From assembly GCF_947501405.1 (NCBI RefSeq), contig NZ_CANMVK010000001.1:1426001-1490000 (forward strand): a stretch of DNA of 64,000 bases. Direction: 5' to 3'. The stretch's first letter is position 1, and each line of letters starts with the position of its first letter. The notes beneath the pieces were generated by a model, which saw only the letters and a program-made list of their open reading frames with translations, did no database searches and was not told the DNA's origin. The translations under genes were made by a program, and so were the position numbers. Shown here one piece after another: positions 44,787 to 53,164 of the stretch. The stretch comes from an uncultured Hoeflea sp. Its GTDB lineage: Bacteria; Pseudomonadota; Alphaproteobacteria; Rhizobiales; Rhizobiaceae.

Positions 44787-46343
44787 TCACTCCGCAGCCT
44801 GGGTCATGGACGCCGGACGAAAATCCTCCGGAAAGTGGGTGAGCGCGCTCATCACCGGATAGGGCGTGAACCCTCCCAGCGCGCACAACGACCCGAACTT
44901 CATTGTATTGCAAAGATCGGTCATCAATGTGACCTGCGCCTCGGGCTCGTCACCGGCGCGGATCTTGTCGACGGTTTCGACCCCGCGGGTCGAGCCGATG
45001 CGGCAAGGTGTGCATTTGCCGCAACTCTCGACCGCGCAGAATTCGAAGGCGAAGCGGGCCTGTTTGAGCATGTCGGCGCTGTCATCGAATACAACAATGC
45101 CGGCATGGCCAATCAGACCGTCTTTCGCGGCGAAAGCCTCATAGTCGAAGGGTGTGTCAAACAAAGCGCGCGGGAAATAGGCGCCCAGCGGGCCGCCGAC
45201 CTGCACCGCCTTGACCGGGCGGCCGGTTGCGGTTCCGCCGGCGATATCATCGACCAGTTCACCAAGCGTCATGCCAAAGGCCGCCTCGAACAATCCGCCC
45301 TGTTTGACATTACCGGCGATCTGCACCGGGATCGTTCCACGCGAGCGGCCCATTCCGAAATCACGATAGAAATCCGCACCCTTGTCCATGATGATCGGCA
45401 CGGAGGCGAGCGAGATCACGTTGTTGACGACGGTCGGCCGGCCCAGAAAGCCCTTGTGGGCGGGCAGCGGCGGCTTGGCGCGAACAATGCCGCGGCGGCC
45501 CTCGAGGCTTTCAAGCAACGCGGTTTCCTCGCCGCAGACATAGGCGCCCGCACCGACACGGATCTCCATGTCAAAAGCGTAATCGGAACCAAGAACCGAT
45601 GCGCCGAGCATTCCATGCGCACGGCCAATCTCGACGGCGCGGTTCATCACCCGGATGGCATGGGGGTATTCTGAGCGCAGATAGACGTAGCCCTTTGTGG
45701 CGCCGGTGGCGATGCCTGCGATAATCATGCCTTCGATCAGTACGAAGGGGTCGCCTTCCATGATCATCCGGTCGGCGAACGTGCCGGAATCGCCCTCGTC
45801 GGCGTTACAGATGATGTATTTCTGCGCGCCTTCGGCCTCCAGCACGGTCTTCCATTTGATACCGGTGGGAAAGCCTGCGCCGCCACGCCCGCGGAGACCA
45901 GACTCGGTCACCTGTGCGACGATTGCGCCGGGCGACATGCCAAGCGCGGTCTCAAGCCCCGTGAGGCCGCCATGGGCGCGATAGTCCTTGAGTGACAGCG
46001 GATCGGTGACGCCACAGCGCGCGAAGGTCAGCCGGGTCTGGCGCTTGAGAAACGGAATGTCCTCGGTCAATCCGAGTGCCAGCGGGTGATCGCCGCCCTC
46101 AAGCAAGCCTGCATCCAGCAGGCCATTGAGGTCCGATGACTTGACCGGACCATAGGCCACCCTGCCCCGGTCAGTCTCAACCTCGATCATCGGCTCGAGC
46201 CAGTAGAGCCCACGTGATCCGTTGCGGATGATCTCAGCATCAAGACCGCGCGTCTTGATCGCCTCCGCCATCTGATCCGCCAGCCGGTCAGCGCCGACGG
46301 CCACGGCACCGGAGTCGCCTGGAATGAAGATATTGACGCTCAT
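44787..46343 (-). CDS. fdsB: Formate dehydrogenase subunit beta (NADH/FMN subunit)
   Basis: Diaphorase subunit of 518 aa that passes electrons to NAD+. After an N-terminal thioredoxin-like domain, the NuoF-like part holds GLRGRGGAGFPTGIKW and the NADH/FMN site AGAYVCGEETALLESLEG. The 4Fe-4S cluster binds in ESCGKCTPCRIGSTRG. It overlaps fdsG by 4 bp and abuts fdsA, so all three subunits are coupled. Together with FdsG it forms the NAD-reducing arm, homologous to NuoEF of complex I. Confidence 0.96.
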   Translation of the reverse strand: MSVNIFIPGDSGAVAVGADRLADQMAEAIKTRGLDAEIIRNGSRGLYWLEPMIEVETDRGRVAYGPVKSSDLNGLLDAGLLEGGDHPLALGLTEDIPFLKRQTRLTFARCGVTDPLSLKDYRAHGGLTGLETALGMSPGAIVAQVTESGLRGRGGAGFPTGIKWKTVLEAEGAQKYIICNADEGDSGTFADRMIMEGDPFVLIEGMIIAGIATGATKGYVYLRSEYPHAIRVMNRAVEIGRAHGMLGASVLGSDYAFDMEIRVGAGAYVCGEETALLESLEGRRGIVRAKPPLPAHKGFLGRPTVVNNVISLASVPIIMDKGADFYRDFGMGRSRGTIPVQIAGNVKQGGLFEAAFGMTLGELVDDIAGGTATGRPVKAVQVGGPLGAYFPRALFDTPFDYEAFAAKDGLIGHAGIVVFDDSADMLKQARFAFEFCAVESCGKCTPCRIGSTRGVETVDKIRAGDEPEAQVTLMTDLCNTMKFGSLCALGGFTPYPVMSALTHFPEDFRPASMTQAAE

Positions 46344-46819
46344 GTCCGTACCGCCTTTGCAAGACTGGCCGCCGCATCGGCATCAAAACGGCCGATCACA
46401 TCACCGTCGACCATCGCTGCGGGCGCGCAGGCGCACAAGCCGAGGCAGTAGACCGGTTCGACGGTGACTGCACCATCGCTGCTGGTTTCGTGCCAATCGA
46501 TGCCCAGAAGCTCCAGCAGCCGTTCGGCGATGTCATCGCCGCCCATCGACTGACAGGCTTCTGCGCGGCAGAGTTTGATGACATGGCGGCCGGCGGGCTG
46601 ATCGCGATAATCATGATAGAAGCTGACGACGCCGTGAACCTCCGCCCGTGACAGATTGAGCCCTTCGGCAATCACCGGCAACGCCGCCTGCGGCACATGG
46701 CCGAATTCTTCCTGCACGTCATGCAGAATCGGCAACAGCGGTCCTTCGAGGGCTTTCAGCCGGCCGACGATCGCCTCGGTTTTGGCAGCAACGTCGGTAT
46801 CGACGTGACGGTGTTCCAT
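46340..46819 (-). CDS. fdsG: Formate dehydrogenase subunit gamma (NuoE-like)
   Basis: Thioredoxin-like 2Fe-2S subunit of 159 aa. The four cluster cysteines lie in CRAEACQSMGG and CLGLCACAPA, spaced as in NuoE. It bridges electron flow between FdsB and FdsA. It is the first structural gene of the fds operon. Its promoter lies in the 96-bp gap to the LysR gene, which also holds a LysR-type box. AGGAGCTT lies before the ATG at 46819. Confidence 0.95.
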   Translation of the reverse strand: MEHRHVDTDVAAKTEAIVGRLKALEGPLLPILHDVQEEFGHVPQAALPVIAEGLNLSRAEVHGVVSFYHDYRDQPAGRHVIKLCRAEACQSMGGDDIAERLLELLGIDWHETSSDGAVTVEPVYCLGLCACAPAAMVDGDVIGRFDADAAASLAKAVRT

Positions 46820-46900
46820 GCAAAGCTCCTCCGGCAGCAGGTCGTCTACCCCACTTGGACGGAAGCAACCCCCTGGATCAATGCAGCATTTTCGTGGTGC

Positions 46901-46917
46901 GATAGAAAATTTCTATC
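46901..46917. promoter_or_regulatory. LysR-type regulator box upstream of fdsG
   Basis: GATAGAAA-a-TTTCTATC is a perfect inverted repeat with 8-bp arms around one base. It contains the LysR frame T-N11-A (TAGAAAATTTCTA). It sits about 82-98 bp before the fdsG start and overlaps the last codons of the LysR gene (stop codon at 46916-46918). The site fits an activator-type LysR protein at the fds promoter. Confidence 0.7.
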
Positions 46918-47809
46918 AAACGGGAAGCGACCGGGCGAACACTCGAGCCTCGTGCAGCAGCGCCGAAACGATCGGCGTGTGCGGTTCCCTGGGTGCGGCG
47001 ATCATGCCGACGATATGGTGGGCATCCGGCTCGACGATTGGAATAGCCCTGAAATCGCCCGATACGCCAAGCGTTTCGGCCAGATTGACGGGCATGATCG
47101 AGGCCCATTTGCCGGTGCGGATATGGGAAAACAGCACGATCATCGAGTTGGATTCCAGCGTTGGCCGCGCGCTGGCGCCGGCCTCCTTCAAATGCTGGTT
47201 GATAATGCGCCGGTTTTGCATATCGGGCGTGAGCAGACACAGCGGCAATTCCGCCACTTCGGCCCAGCTCACCTGGTCGCGATCCGCCAGCTCCTGGCCA
47301 ACCGAGGTGATCAACTGATAGCGCTCGGCATAAAGCGGCACGGTGGCGACGCGGCCGGTGGGTTCGTTGTCGATATAGGTGATACCCGCGTCGATCTCGA
47401 AATTTTCGAGCTTGGAGAGCACCTGCACGGAATTGCAGGAAGTCACCGACAGCGTCACCGCCGGGTGCTTGTCGGCAAAAGCAGTGGTCAGCGCCGTGAC
47501 CATTGAAGAGGCCGTGGGGATGATCGCCAACCGGGCGTGGCCGGACAATCCCTTACGCGCCGCCTTCATCTCCTCGCGCATGGTGCGGGCATCACCAACG
47601 ATGCGCCGCGCCCATTCGAGCACTCTCTGACCTTCGGGCGTCAATCCCTGAAACCGGGAGCCGCGCTGCACCAGCGCCACACCCAACTGGTCCTCAAGCT
47701 GCTTGATCGCTGCCGATAGCGTCGGCTGAGTGATGCCGCATTGCTCGGCCGCGCGACCGAAATGGCGTTCGCGGGCAAGTGCAATAAAGAATTCGAGCTT
47801 GTCGATCAT
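46916..47809 (-). CDS. LysR family regulator of the formate dehydrogenase operon
   Basis: LysR-type regulator of 297 aa. The N-terminal winged helix reads DKLEFFIALARERHFGRAAEQCGITQPTLSAAIKQLEDQLG, then VQRGSRFQGLTPEGQRVLEWA. The effector domain follows. It is encoded just before fdsG in the same direction and probably senses formate or a related metabolite, as FdsR proteins do. The ATG at 47809 is chosen over an extension to 47857. A LysR box overlaps its stop and faces fdsG, an arrangement suited to activation of fdsG, not autorepression. Confidence 0.88.
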   Translation of the reverse strand: MIDKLEFFIALARERHFGRAAEQCGITQPTLSAAIKQLEDQLGVALVQRGSRFQGLTPEGQRVLEWARRIVGDARTMREEMKAARKGLSGHARLAIIPTASSMVTALTTAFADKHPAVTLSVTSCNSVQVLSKLENFEIDAGITYIDNEPTGRVATVPLYAERYQLITSVGQELADRDQVSWAEVAELPLCLLTPDMQNRRIINQHLKEAGASARPTLESNSMIVLFSHIRTGKWASIMPVNLAETLGVSGDFRAIPIVEPDAHHIVGMIAAPREPHTPIVSALLHEARVFARSLPV

Positions 47810-47934
47810 GGCGGCCAAACTCGCATGCAATGAACGGCCTGTGCAAGCGCATTGCATGCCATGACAAGGCGGGTGTTATCGCCTGAGTTTTGCCCAGATG
47901 CGCGTCGCAGGATGCCGAGCTGGCCCGATCGGAC

Positions 47935-48270
47935 TCAGGCCGCGGCCTGGTCGTCGCGTTCGGTTCCGGGCGCAAGCCGGACCTCAAGGCCATCGAGATC
48001 CTCGGACATCAGCAACTGGCAGGACAGCCGCGAGTTGTCGCGCACATCAAAGGCCTGATCCAGCATGTCCTCTTCGTCGTCCCGCATCGGGTGCAGTTTC
48101 GCCGACCAATCCGGTTCAACATGCACATGGCAAGTGGCGCAGGCGCAAGCGCCGCCGCACTCGGCCTTGATGTTAAGACCCCAGTCGCGAATGATCTCCA
48201 TCACGCGGAAGCCTTCCAAAGCCTCAAGCGTGTGCCTGGTTCCCGACTGATCGGTGACATGAATCTGCAT
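47935..48270 (-). CDS. 2Fe-2S ferredoxin of the sulfite reductase cluster
   Basis: Adrenodoxin-type 2Fe-2S ferredoxin (111 aa). The cluster cysteines are C38, C43 and C46 in ECGGACACATC plus a final Cys in RLSCQLL. It lies downstream of cysI and DUF934 and is a good candidate electron donor to the sulfite reductase. The gene ends 125 bp before the divergent-side LysR gene. Its reductase partner is not in the window. Confidence 0.88.
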   Translation of the reverse strand: MQIHVTDQSGTRHTLEALEGFRVMEIIRDWGLNIKAECGGACACATCHVHVEPDWSAKLHPMRDDEEDMLDQAFDVRDNSRLSCQLLMSEDLDGLEVRLAPGTERDDQAAA

Positions 48271-48288
48271 GATTGCGCCCTTGAGAAG

Positions 48289-48825
48289 TTAGCCGTTGAG
48301 AATGGCGGTGCGGCGCCAGCTGTAGCCGCCGGGATCCCGCGTCGTGTCCGCGGAGGGCTGATAATGCAGGTCGATCCCCGGCAGCCGTTTCTGCTCAAGC
48401 CGCTCAAGGGTCGGTGCGTGGTCGACCACAAAGCTGGTGAAGCCGACCCTGAGCATCAACGGCACCTGATCAAGCAGCACGGTACCAGCGGCCCTGAGTT
48501 CACCGCTGAAACCCAGACGATCCTTCAGTAACATGGCCTGGGAGAAGGCGCGACCGTCGCTGAATGCGGGAAAGGTAAGCACCAAAATGGCGACGCGGTC
48601 GAGCAGTGATGCCAGCGCACGGACATCTTCGGCCGGCTGCAAAATGACACCAAAACCACTCTCGCCACCATCGAGCGCCAAAGCCTGCTCCAGCGTGAGC
48701 AAGGTCTTGCCTTTGCTCACAGCCGCCGCGCCGGGTTCCAGACCGGCTTCAGCGTCCTCGTGGTGCTCGGGAATGATCCAGGGATCGTTGTCGACGATTC
48801 CATCCCGGGTCCAGATAATCGGCAT
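48289..48825 (-). CDS. DUF934 domain-containing protein of the sulfite reductase operon
   Basis: Cytoplasmic protein of 178 aa with the DUF934 core: GVILQPAEDVRALASLLDRVAILVLTFPAFSDGRAFSQAMLLKDRLGF is reproduced here in part. The C-terminus ends YSWRRTAILNG. It begins 15 bp after cysI and is nearly always found with it in Rhizobiales, so a role in sulfite reduction (assembly, electron transfer or regulation) is inferred; the biochemical function is unknown. ATG 48825 (MPIIWTRDG) is preferred to a longer frame to 48909. Confidence 0.85.
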   Translation of the reverse strand: MPIIWTRDGIVDNDPWIIPEHHEDAEAGLEPGAAAVSKGKTLLTLEQALALDGGESGFGVILQPAEDVRALASLLDRVAILVLTFPAFSDGRAFSQAMLLKDRLGFSGELRAAGTVLLDQVPLMLRVGFTSFVVDHAPTLERLEQKRLPGIDLHYQPSADTTRDPGGYSWRRTAILNG

Positions 48826-48839
48826 GGGAAACTCCAGTC

Positions 48840-50510
48840 TCAGGCGGCTTGCGCCGAAGCGTCGTAAAGCGCGGTCTTGAAGGGGGCGGCGCCGAGACGC
48901 CGGTAGCAATCGAGGAACTTTTCGTCGGAACCCAGGCGATTGACGAGGTATGTGTCGACAATGGTTTCAATGGCATCTGTGAGACGCTCGGGCTCGAAAC
49001 CGCGGCCGATGATCTCGCCAATCGAGGCGTTTTCGTCGGCCGAACCGCCAAGCGTGATCTGGTAGAGCTCGGCGCCTTTTTTCTCGACGCCCAGAATGCC
49101 GATATGGCCGACATGATGGTGGCCGCAGGCATTGATGCAGCCCGAGATCTTGATCTTGAACTCACCGATTTCGGCCTGCCGCGCGGGATCACCGAAGCGA
49201 TTGGAGATTTCCTGGGCCACGGGGATCGAGCGGGCATTGGCAAGCGCGCAGTAATCAAGCCCCGGGCAAGCGATGATGTCGGTGATCAACCCCGCATTGG
49301 CTGTAGCCAAGCCATCGGCCAGCAACGCCCGGTAAAGCGGCTCGAGATCAGCCAGCGCCACATGCGGCAGCACCAGGTTCTGCTCATGGGTCACGCGAAT
49401 TTCATCATGGCCGAATTCCTCGGCAAGCCGCGCCACGGAATCCATCTGCTCCGCCGTTGCATCGCCGGGAATGCCGCCAATCGGCTTGAGCGAAATGGTC
49501 ACCATGCCGTAGTCCGGATGCCTGTGCGGCGCGACATTCCGGCCAACCCATTCGGCAAAGCCGGGATCGGATTTCTTCCAGGCCGCAAGTTCGCCCCAGC
49601 CTTCAGCGCGGTCGCCAAGTTCCGGCGGTGCGAAATAGGCATTGATCGCGGCAATGTCGGCGGCGGGCAGTCGGAGTTCACCGTCTTTGAGATGCGCCCA
49701 TTCGGCCTCGATCTCGGAGGTGAGCTGCTCGACGCCGGTTTCATGAACCAGGATCTTGATCCGTGCCTTGTATTTGTTGTCGCGGCGGCCATGCAGATTG
49801 TAGACCCGCATGATGGCCGTGACATAAGACAGAAGGTCAGCTTCGGGCAGGAAATCCCTGACTTTCTTCGCCAATATCGGTGTGCGCCCCTGCCCGCCGC
49901 CGATCCACACGGCAAAACCGAGATTGCCCGCATCGTCGCTTTTAAGCTGCAGGCCGATGTCGTGAACCTGGATCGCCGCCCGGTCGTGCTCGGCCGCGGT
50001 CACGGCGATCTTGAACTTGCGCGGCAGGAACGAGAATTCCGGATGCACCGAGGACCATTGCCGCAAGATCTCGGCATAGGGCCTCGGATCGGCCACCTCA
50101 TCGGCGGCAGCGCCTGCGAAATGATCAGCGGTGACATTTCGGATGCAATTGCCCGAGGTCTGGATGGCATGCATCTCGACTTCAGCCAACTCTTCTAGGA
50201 TAGCCGGCATGTCGGAGAGTTTCGGCCAGTTGTACTGGATGTTCTGCCGCGTGGTGAAATGGCCGTAACCACGGTCATAGGTGCGTGCGATATGGGCGAG
50301 TTTGCGCATCTGCCGCGCGTTGAGCGTACCGTAGGGCACCGCGACGCGGAGCATATAGGCGTGCAGTTGCAGATAGACGCCATTCATCAGCCTGAGCGGC
50401 TTGAAAGCGTCCTCGGTAAGGTCACCGGACAACCGCCGCTCCACCTGATCGCGGAACTGGCTGACACGCTGGGACACGAAGGCGTGGTCGAATTCATCGT
50501 AACGGTACAT
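48840..50510 (-). CDS. cysI: Assimilatory sulfite reductase, siroheme/4Fe-4S subunit
   Basis: Nitrite/sulfite reductase family protein of 556 aa. The siroheme-bridged 4Fe-4S cluster binds through C415, C421, C458 and C462 (CPGLDYC and CINAC). Two ferredoxin-like half domains frame the siroheme pocket (TRQNIQYNWP, SGNCIRNVTADH, MTISLKPIGGIP-like). Context (cysG, DUF934, ferredoxin) favours sulfite over nitrite. The single-chain form suggests ferredoxin-dependent electron supply and no CysJ flavoprotein. Confidence 0.92.
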   Translation of the reverse strand: MYRYDEFDHAFVSQRVSQFRDQVERRLSGDLTEDAFKPLRLMNGVYLQLHAYMLRVAVPYGTLNARQMRKLAHIARTYDRGYGHFTTRQNIQYNWPKLSDMPAILEELAEVEMHAIQTSGNCIRNVTADHFAGAAADEVADPRPYAEILRQWSSVHPEFSFLPRKFKIAVTAAEHDRAAIQVHDIGLQLKSDDAGNLGFAVWIGGGQGRTPILAKKVRDFLPEADLLSYVTAIMRVYNLHGRRDNKYKARIKILVHETGVEQLTSEIEAEWAHLKDGELRLPAADIAAINAYFAPPELGDRAEGWGELAAWKKSDPGFAEWVGRNVAPHRHPDYGMVTISLKPIGGIPGDATAEQMDSVARLAEEFGHDEIRVTHEQNLVLPHVALADLEPLYRALLADGLATANAGLITDIIACPGLDYCALANARSIPVAQEISNRFGDPARQAEIGEFKIKISGCINACGHHHVGHIGILGVEKKGAELYQITLGGSADENASIGEIIGRGFEPERLTDAIETIVDTYLVNRLGSDEKFLDCYRRLGAAPFKTALYDASAQAA

Positions 50511-50522
50511 GATCTGTTTTCC

Positions 50523-50828
50523 TCAGGCGGCCCGGGAAATCCGCTCGGATTCAGGCGCATATTCGATGCTTGGACCTTCGGCGCGGATGCGCTCGCGCAG
50601 CCGGAATGGCCGCGGCCCGCGTGGCGTTTCCTCGACCTCGATCAGATTGACGTCGATGACGCGATTGTCGTGGAGAGAATGGCGTCCAGCCGCTTCAAGC
50701 GCGGCCACGGCGTCCTCGTGACGCGCCAGCAGGGCGTCATTGAGCGAAAGGGACCACCGGCCATCTGAGCCGAGCCATACGGCGATGCCATCATGAAGGC
50801 GGTTTGCGGTCAAAACCCGTGTCGTCAT
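50523..50828 (-). CDS. DUF2849 domain-containing protein of the sulfite reductase operon
   Basis: Small cytoplasmic protein of 101 aa. MTTRVLTANRLHDGIAVWLG and HSLHDNRVIDVNLIEVEET are the DUF2849 signatures. It lies between cysG and cysI in the same direction, with a GAGGAT ribosome binding site 8 nt before ATG 50828. Its position in siroheme/sulfite operons suggests help in siroheme insertion or sulfite reductase assembly, but no function is known. Confidence 0.85.
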   Translation of the reverse strand: MTTRVLTANRLHDGIAVWLGSDGRWSLSLNDALLARHEDAVAALEAAGRHSLHDNRVIDVNLIEVEETPRGPRPFRLRERIRAEGPSIEYAPESERISRAA

Positions 50829-50838
50829 TGTCATATCC

Positions 50839-52284
50839 TCAGGCTGCTTGGCTTTGGGCGACCGGCGCAAGCGCGGGCCGGCCCTCGGCAAGGGGTGTCG
50901 AGTGGTCGAAATTGGCGCCAGCCACGGCGTCGCCGATGATCACCATCACCGGTCCTGCGAGATCGTCACGCTGTTCCAGCGCCGGAAGGTCGGCGAGTGT
51001 GCCGTGGAACATCCGCCGCTCGTCTCGCGAGGCATTTTCGACGGCGGCAACCGTCATATCGGCGGGCAAGCCCGCCTCGATCAGACGCTCGGCGACGCTG
51101 GCGGCAACGCTGCGGCCCATATAGACGCACAAAGTGGCGCCCGAGACGGCAAGCCGAGCCCAGTCGGGCAGTGCCGCGCCGGTAAGATCATGGCCGGTGG
51201 TGAAGACCAGCGACGAGGCGACGCCGCGCAAGGTGAGCGGCAGGTCAAAATCGGCCGCCGCGGCGATCGCGGAGGTGATGCCCGGCACGATTTCGAATGA
51301 AACATCGGCGTCGCGGAGCGCCGCCATCTCTTCGCCTGCGCGACCGAAAATCAGCGGATCGCCGGATTTGAGCCGCACCACGCGCTTGCCTTCACGGCCG
51401 AGGCGAATCAGCAAATCATTGATGTCGTTCTGACTTTTGGAGTGGCAGCCCTTGCGCTTGCCGACCGGAATGCGCTCGGCGTCGCGGCGACCAAGCGCGA
51501 CAATCGCTTCAGGCACCAGTGCGTCATAAACGATCGCGTCGGCTTCCATCATGGCGCGCTGAGCACGCAGCGTCAAAAGGTCTTCGGCGCCCGGGCCGGC
51601 TCCCACCAACCAGATATGGCCTGGAACGGGCACCCGTCGGCGCAGCAGGCGTGTCGCGGCGCGGCGGGCCAGGCTGATGTCGCCCTGTGCCACGTGACCT
51701 GCCACGTCGGCTTCGAAAAACCGCCGCCAGAACACACGCCGCGCAACGCCGCGCGGCACCAGCCGGTCAACGGCGATCCGGTAATCCGCAGCAAGCCGCG
51801 CCAAACGGCCCAGCGATGGCTGGAGCATGCGGTCAACGCGGGCCCGGATCATTTGGGCCAGCACGGGGCCGGCGCCTTCGGTGCCGATGGCGACCGCCAC
51901 CGGGGCGCGGTTGACCAGCGCCGGCGTCAGGAAATCGCAGTAATCAGGCTGATCAACCGCATTGGCCGGAATGCGGCCAGCGCGCGCGTCGGCGACGATG
52001 CCGCGGTCCTGCGCCGGATCGCCGGTGGCGGCAAAAACCAACGTCGCGCCGTCCAACTGAGCTGCCTTGTAGGCCTGACGCACCGGTTCGATACCCAGCC
52101 GCGAAAGGCTGTCTGCCAGTTCGGCTTCGGGTGCATCTGCGTAAACAACGATATCGGCCGATGTGTTGGCCACCAGCCTTGCTTTGGCCGCGGCCTCGGC
52201 GCCATTGCCGAAAATCGCCACCTTGCGGGCGTCGACCCGCATGAAGGCGGGAAACGTGGTCAATTGCGCCGAGTGCGATGTCAT
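50839..52284 (-). CDS. cysG: Siroheme synthase (multifunctional)
   Basis: Fusion protein of 481 aa converting uroporphyrinogen III to siroheme. The N-terminal part (about 1-200) is precorrin-2 dehydrogenase/ferrochelatase, with the NAD motif AIFGNGAEAAAKARLV. The C-terminal part is uroporphyrinogen-III methyltransferase, with VWLVGAGPGAEDLLTLRA, SGDPLIFGRAGEEM and the ending EGRPALAP. ATG 52284 (MTSHSAQLTTF) is chosen; an upstream frame to 52665 overlaps the divergent deaminase and is rejected. The product supplies the cofactor of the sulfite reductase encoded next to it. Confidence 0.95.
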   Translation of the reverse strand: MTSHSAQLTTFPAFMRVDARKVAIFGNGAEAAAKARLVANTSADIVVYADAPEAELADSLSRLGIEPVRQAYKAAQLDGATLVFAATGDPAQDRGIVADARAGRIPANAVDQPDYCDFLTPALVNRAPVAVAIGTEGAGPVLAQMIRARVDRMLQPSLGRLARLAADYRIAVDRLVPRGVARRVFWRRFFEADVAGHVAQGDISLARRAATRLLRRRVPVPGHIWLVGAGPGAEDLLTLRAQRAMMEADAIVYDALVPEAIVALGRRDAERIPVGKRKGCHSKSQNDINDLLIRLGREGKRVVRLKSGDPLIFGRAGEEMAALRDADVSFEIVPGITSAIAAAADFDLPLTLRGVASSLVFTTGHDLTGAALPDWARLAVSGATLCVYMGRSVAASVAERLIEAGLPADMTVAAVENASRDERRMFHGTLADLPALEQRDDLAGPVMVIIGDAVAGANFDHSTPLAEGRPALAPVAQSQAA

Positions 52285-52464
52285 TGCCGAACAAGCTCCA
52301 TGGTTGAAGCAATTTTCAGGATAATCGCGAAGGAAATGAAGGAACAAAGATGTGCCAAAACGTCGATCAGGATATTCTTTTGCCCCGCAAAGACGTTTAT
52401 GCAGAATGCGTAACCGCGATGTTGGGGACTCATGCGGTCGGACTGCGAACCATTGGAACCCGAA

Positions 52465-53067
52465 ATGGAGAATGTCGAAAAGGCGGAATTCATCCGCAGA
52501 CTTCTGGATGTCATGGAACACGACATCCTGCCCCTGACTGAAAAAGGTGTTGGCGAAGGCAACAAGGTGTTCGGCGGCGCGCTGCTGCGCAAAGCGGATT
52601 TGTCGTTGGTGCTGGCGGAGACCAACAAGGAAACCGAGAACCCGCTGTGGCATGGCGAAGTGCATCTGCTCAAACAGTTTTACGAGTTGCCGGTGTCCCG
52701 CCAGGAAAGCACCAAAGACATGGTGTTCCTGTCAACCCACGAGCCCTGCACCATGTGCATGTCGGCGATCGCCTGGGCCGGATTCGACAATTTCTACTAC
52801 TTCTTCAGCCATGAGGATTCGCGCGACAGCTTCGCCATTCCCCATGATCTCAAGATGCTCAAGGAAGTGTTCGGGCTGGAACCGGGTGGTTACAATCACG
52901 ACAATGCATTCTGGAGCAGCCGCGGGCTGCTCAAACTGATCGCCAGCTTGCCCGATACCGACGCCCAGCGACTGCTTGATCAGGCACGCCGGATCCGTGA
53001 GCGTTACGCAGCGCTTTCGGCCAGCTATCAGGACAGCAAGGACGCCAACGCAATTCCGCTGAACTGA
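52465..53067 (+). CDS. Cytidine/deoxycytidylate deaminase-like protein
   Basis: Zinc-dependent deaminase-fold protein of 200 aa. The catalytic motif is HGE (H63, E65), and the zinc cysteines are C95 and C98 in PCTMCMSAIAWAGF, the canonical PCxxC. The usual HAE/CAE is thus replaced by HGE, with the catalytic Glu kept. The C-terminal helix-rich extension (from about 130) is longer than in guanine or tRNA deaminases. The substrate is unknown. ATG 52465 (MENVEKAEF) starts the conserved part. It diverges from cysG and precedes mazG. Confidence 0.8.
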   Translation: MENVEKAEFIRRLLDVMEHDILPLTEKGVGEGNKVFGGALLRKADLSLVLAETNKETENPLWHGEVHLLKQFYELPVSRQESTKDMVFLSTHEPCTMCMSAIAWAGFDNFYYFFSHEDSRDSFAIPHDLKMLKEVFGLEPGGYNHDNAFWSSRGLLKLIASLPDTDAQRLLDQARRIRERYAALSASYQDSKDANAIPLN

Positions 53068-53164
53068 TTGGGCCGGCAGGCCTCACCTCAATTGGCTTGT
53101 GGACAAAGCCCGCACCCGCGGTTCAACGGTCGCGGGGGCACCCTCGCTCGGCTAGTCTCACCTC

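Noticed and set aside
43875-45674. Plus-strand frame of 599 codons antisense to fdsA/fdsB
   Set aside because: It is the complement of coding sequence with intact iron-sulfur and molybdenum motifs. The translated content is His/Gly/Ala-rich without recognisable folds.
48849-50198. Plus-strand frame of 449 codons antisense to cysI
   Set aside because: It lies entirely inside the sulfite reductase gene, whose cluster cysteines and siroheme residues are intact; no start signal or domain.
50839-52665. N-terminal extension of cysG by 127 residues
   Set aside because: The extension overlaps the divergent deaminase gene, and the precorrin-2 dehydrogenase fold starts after ATG 52284.
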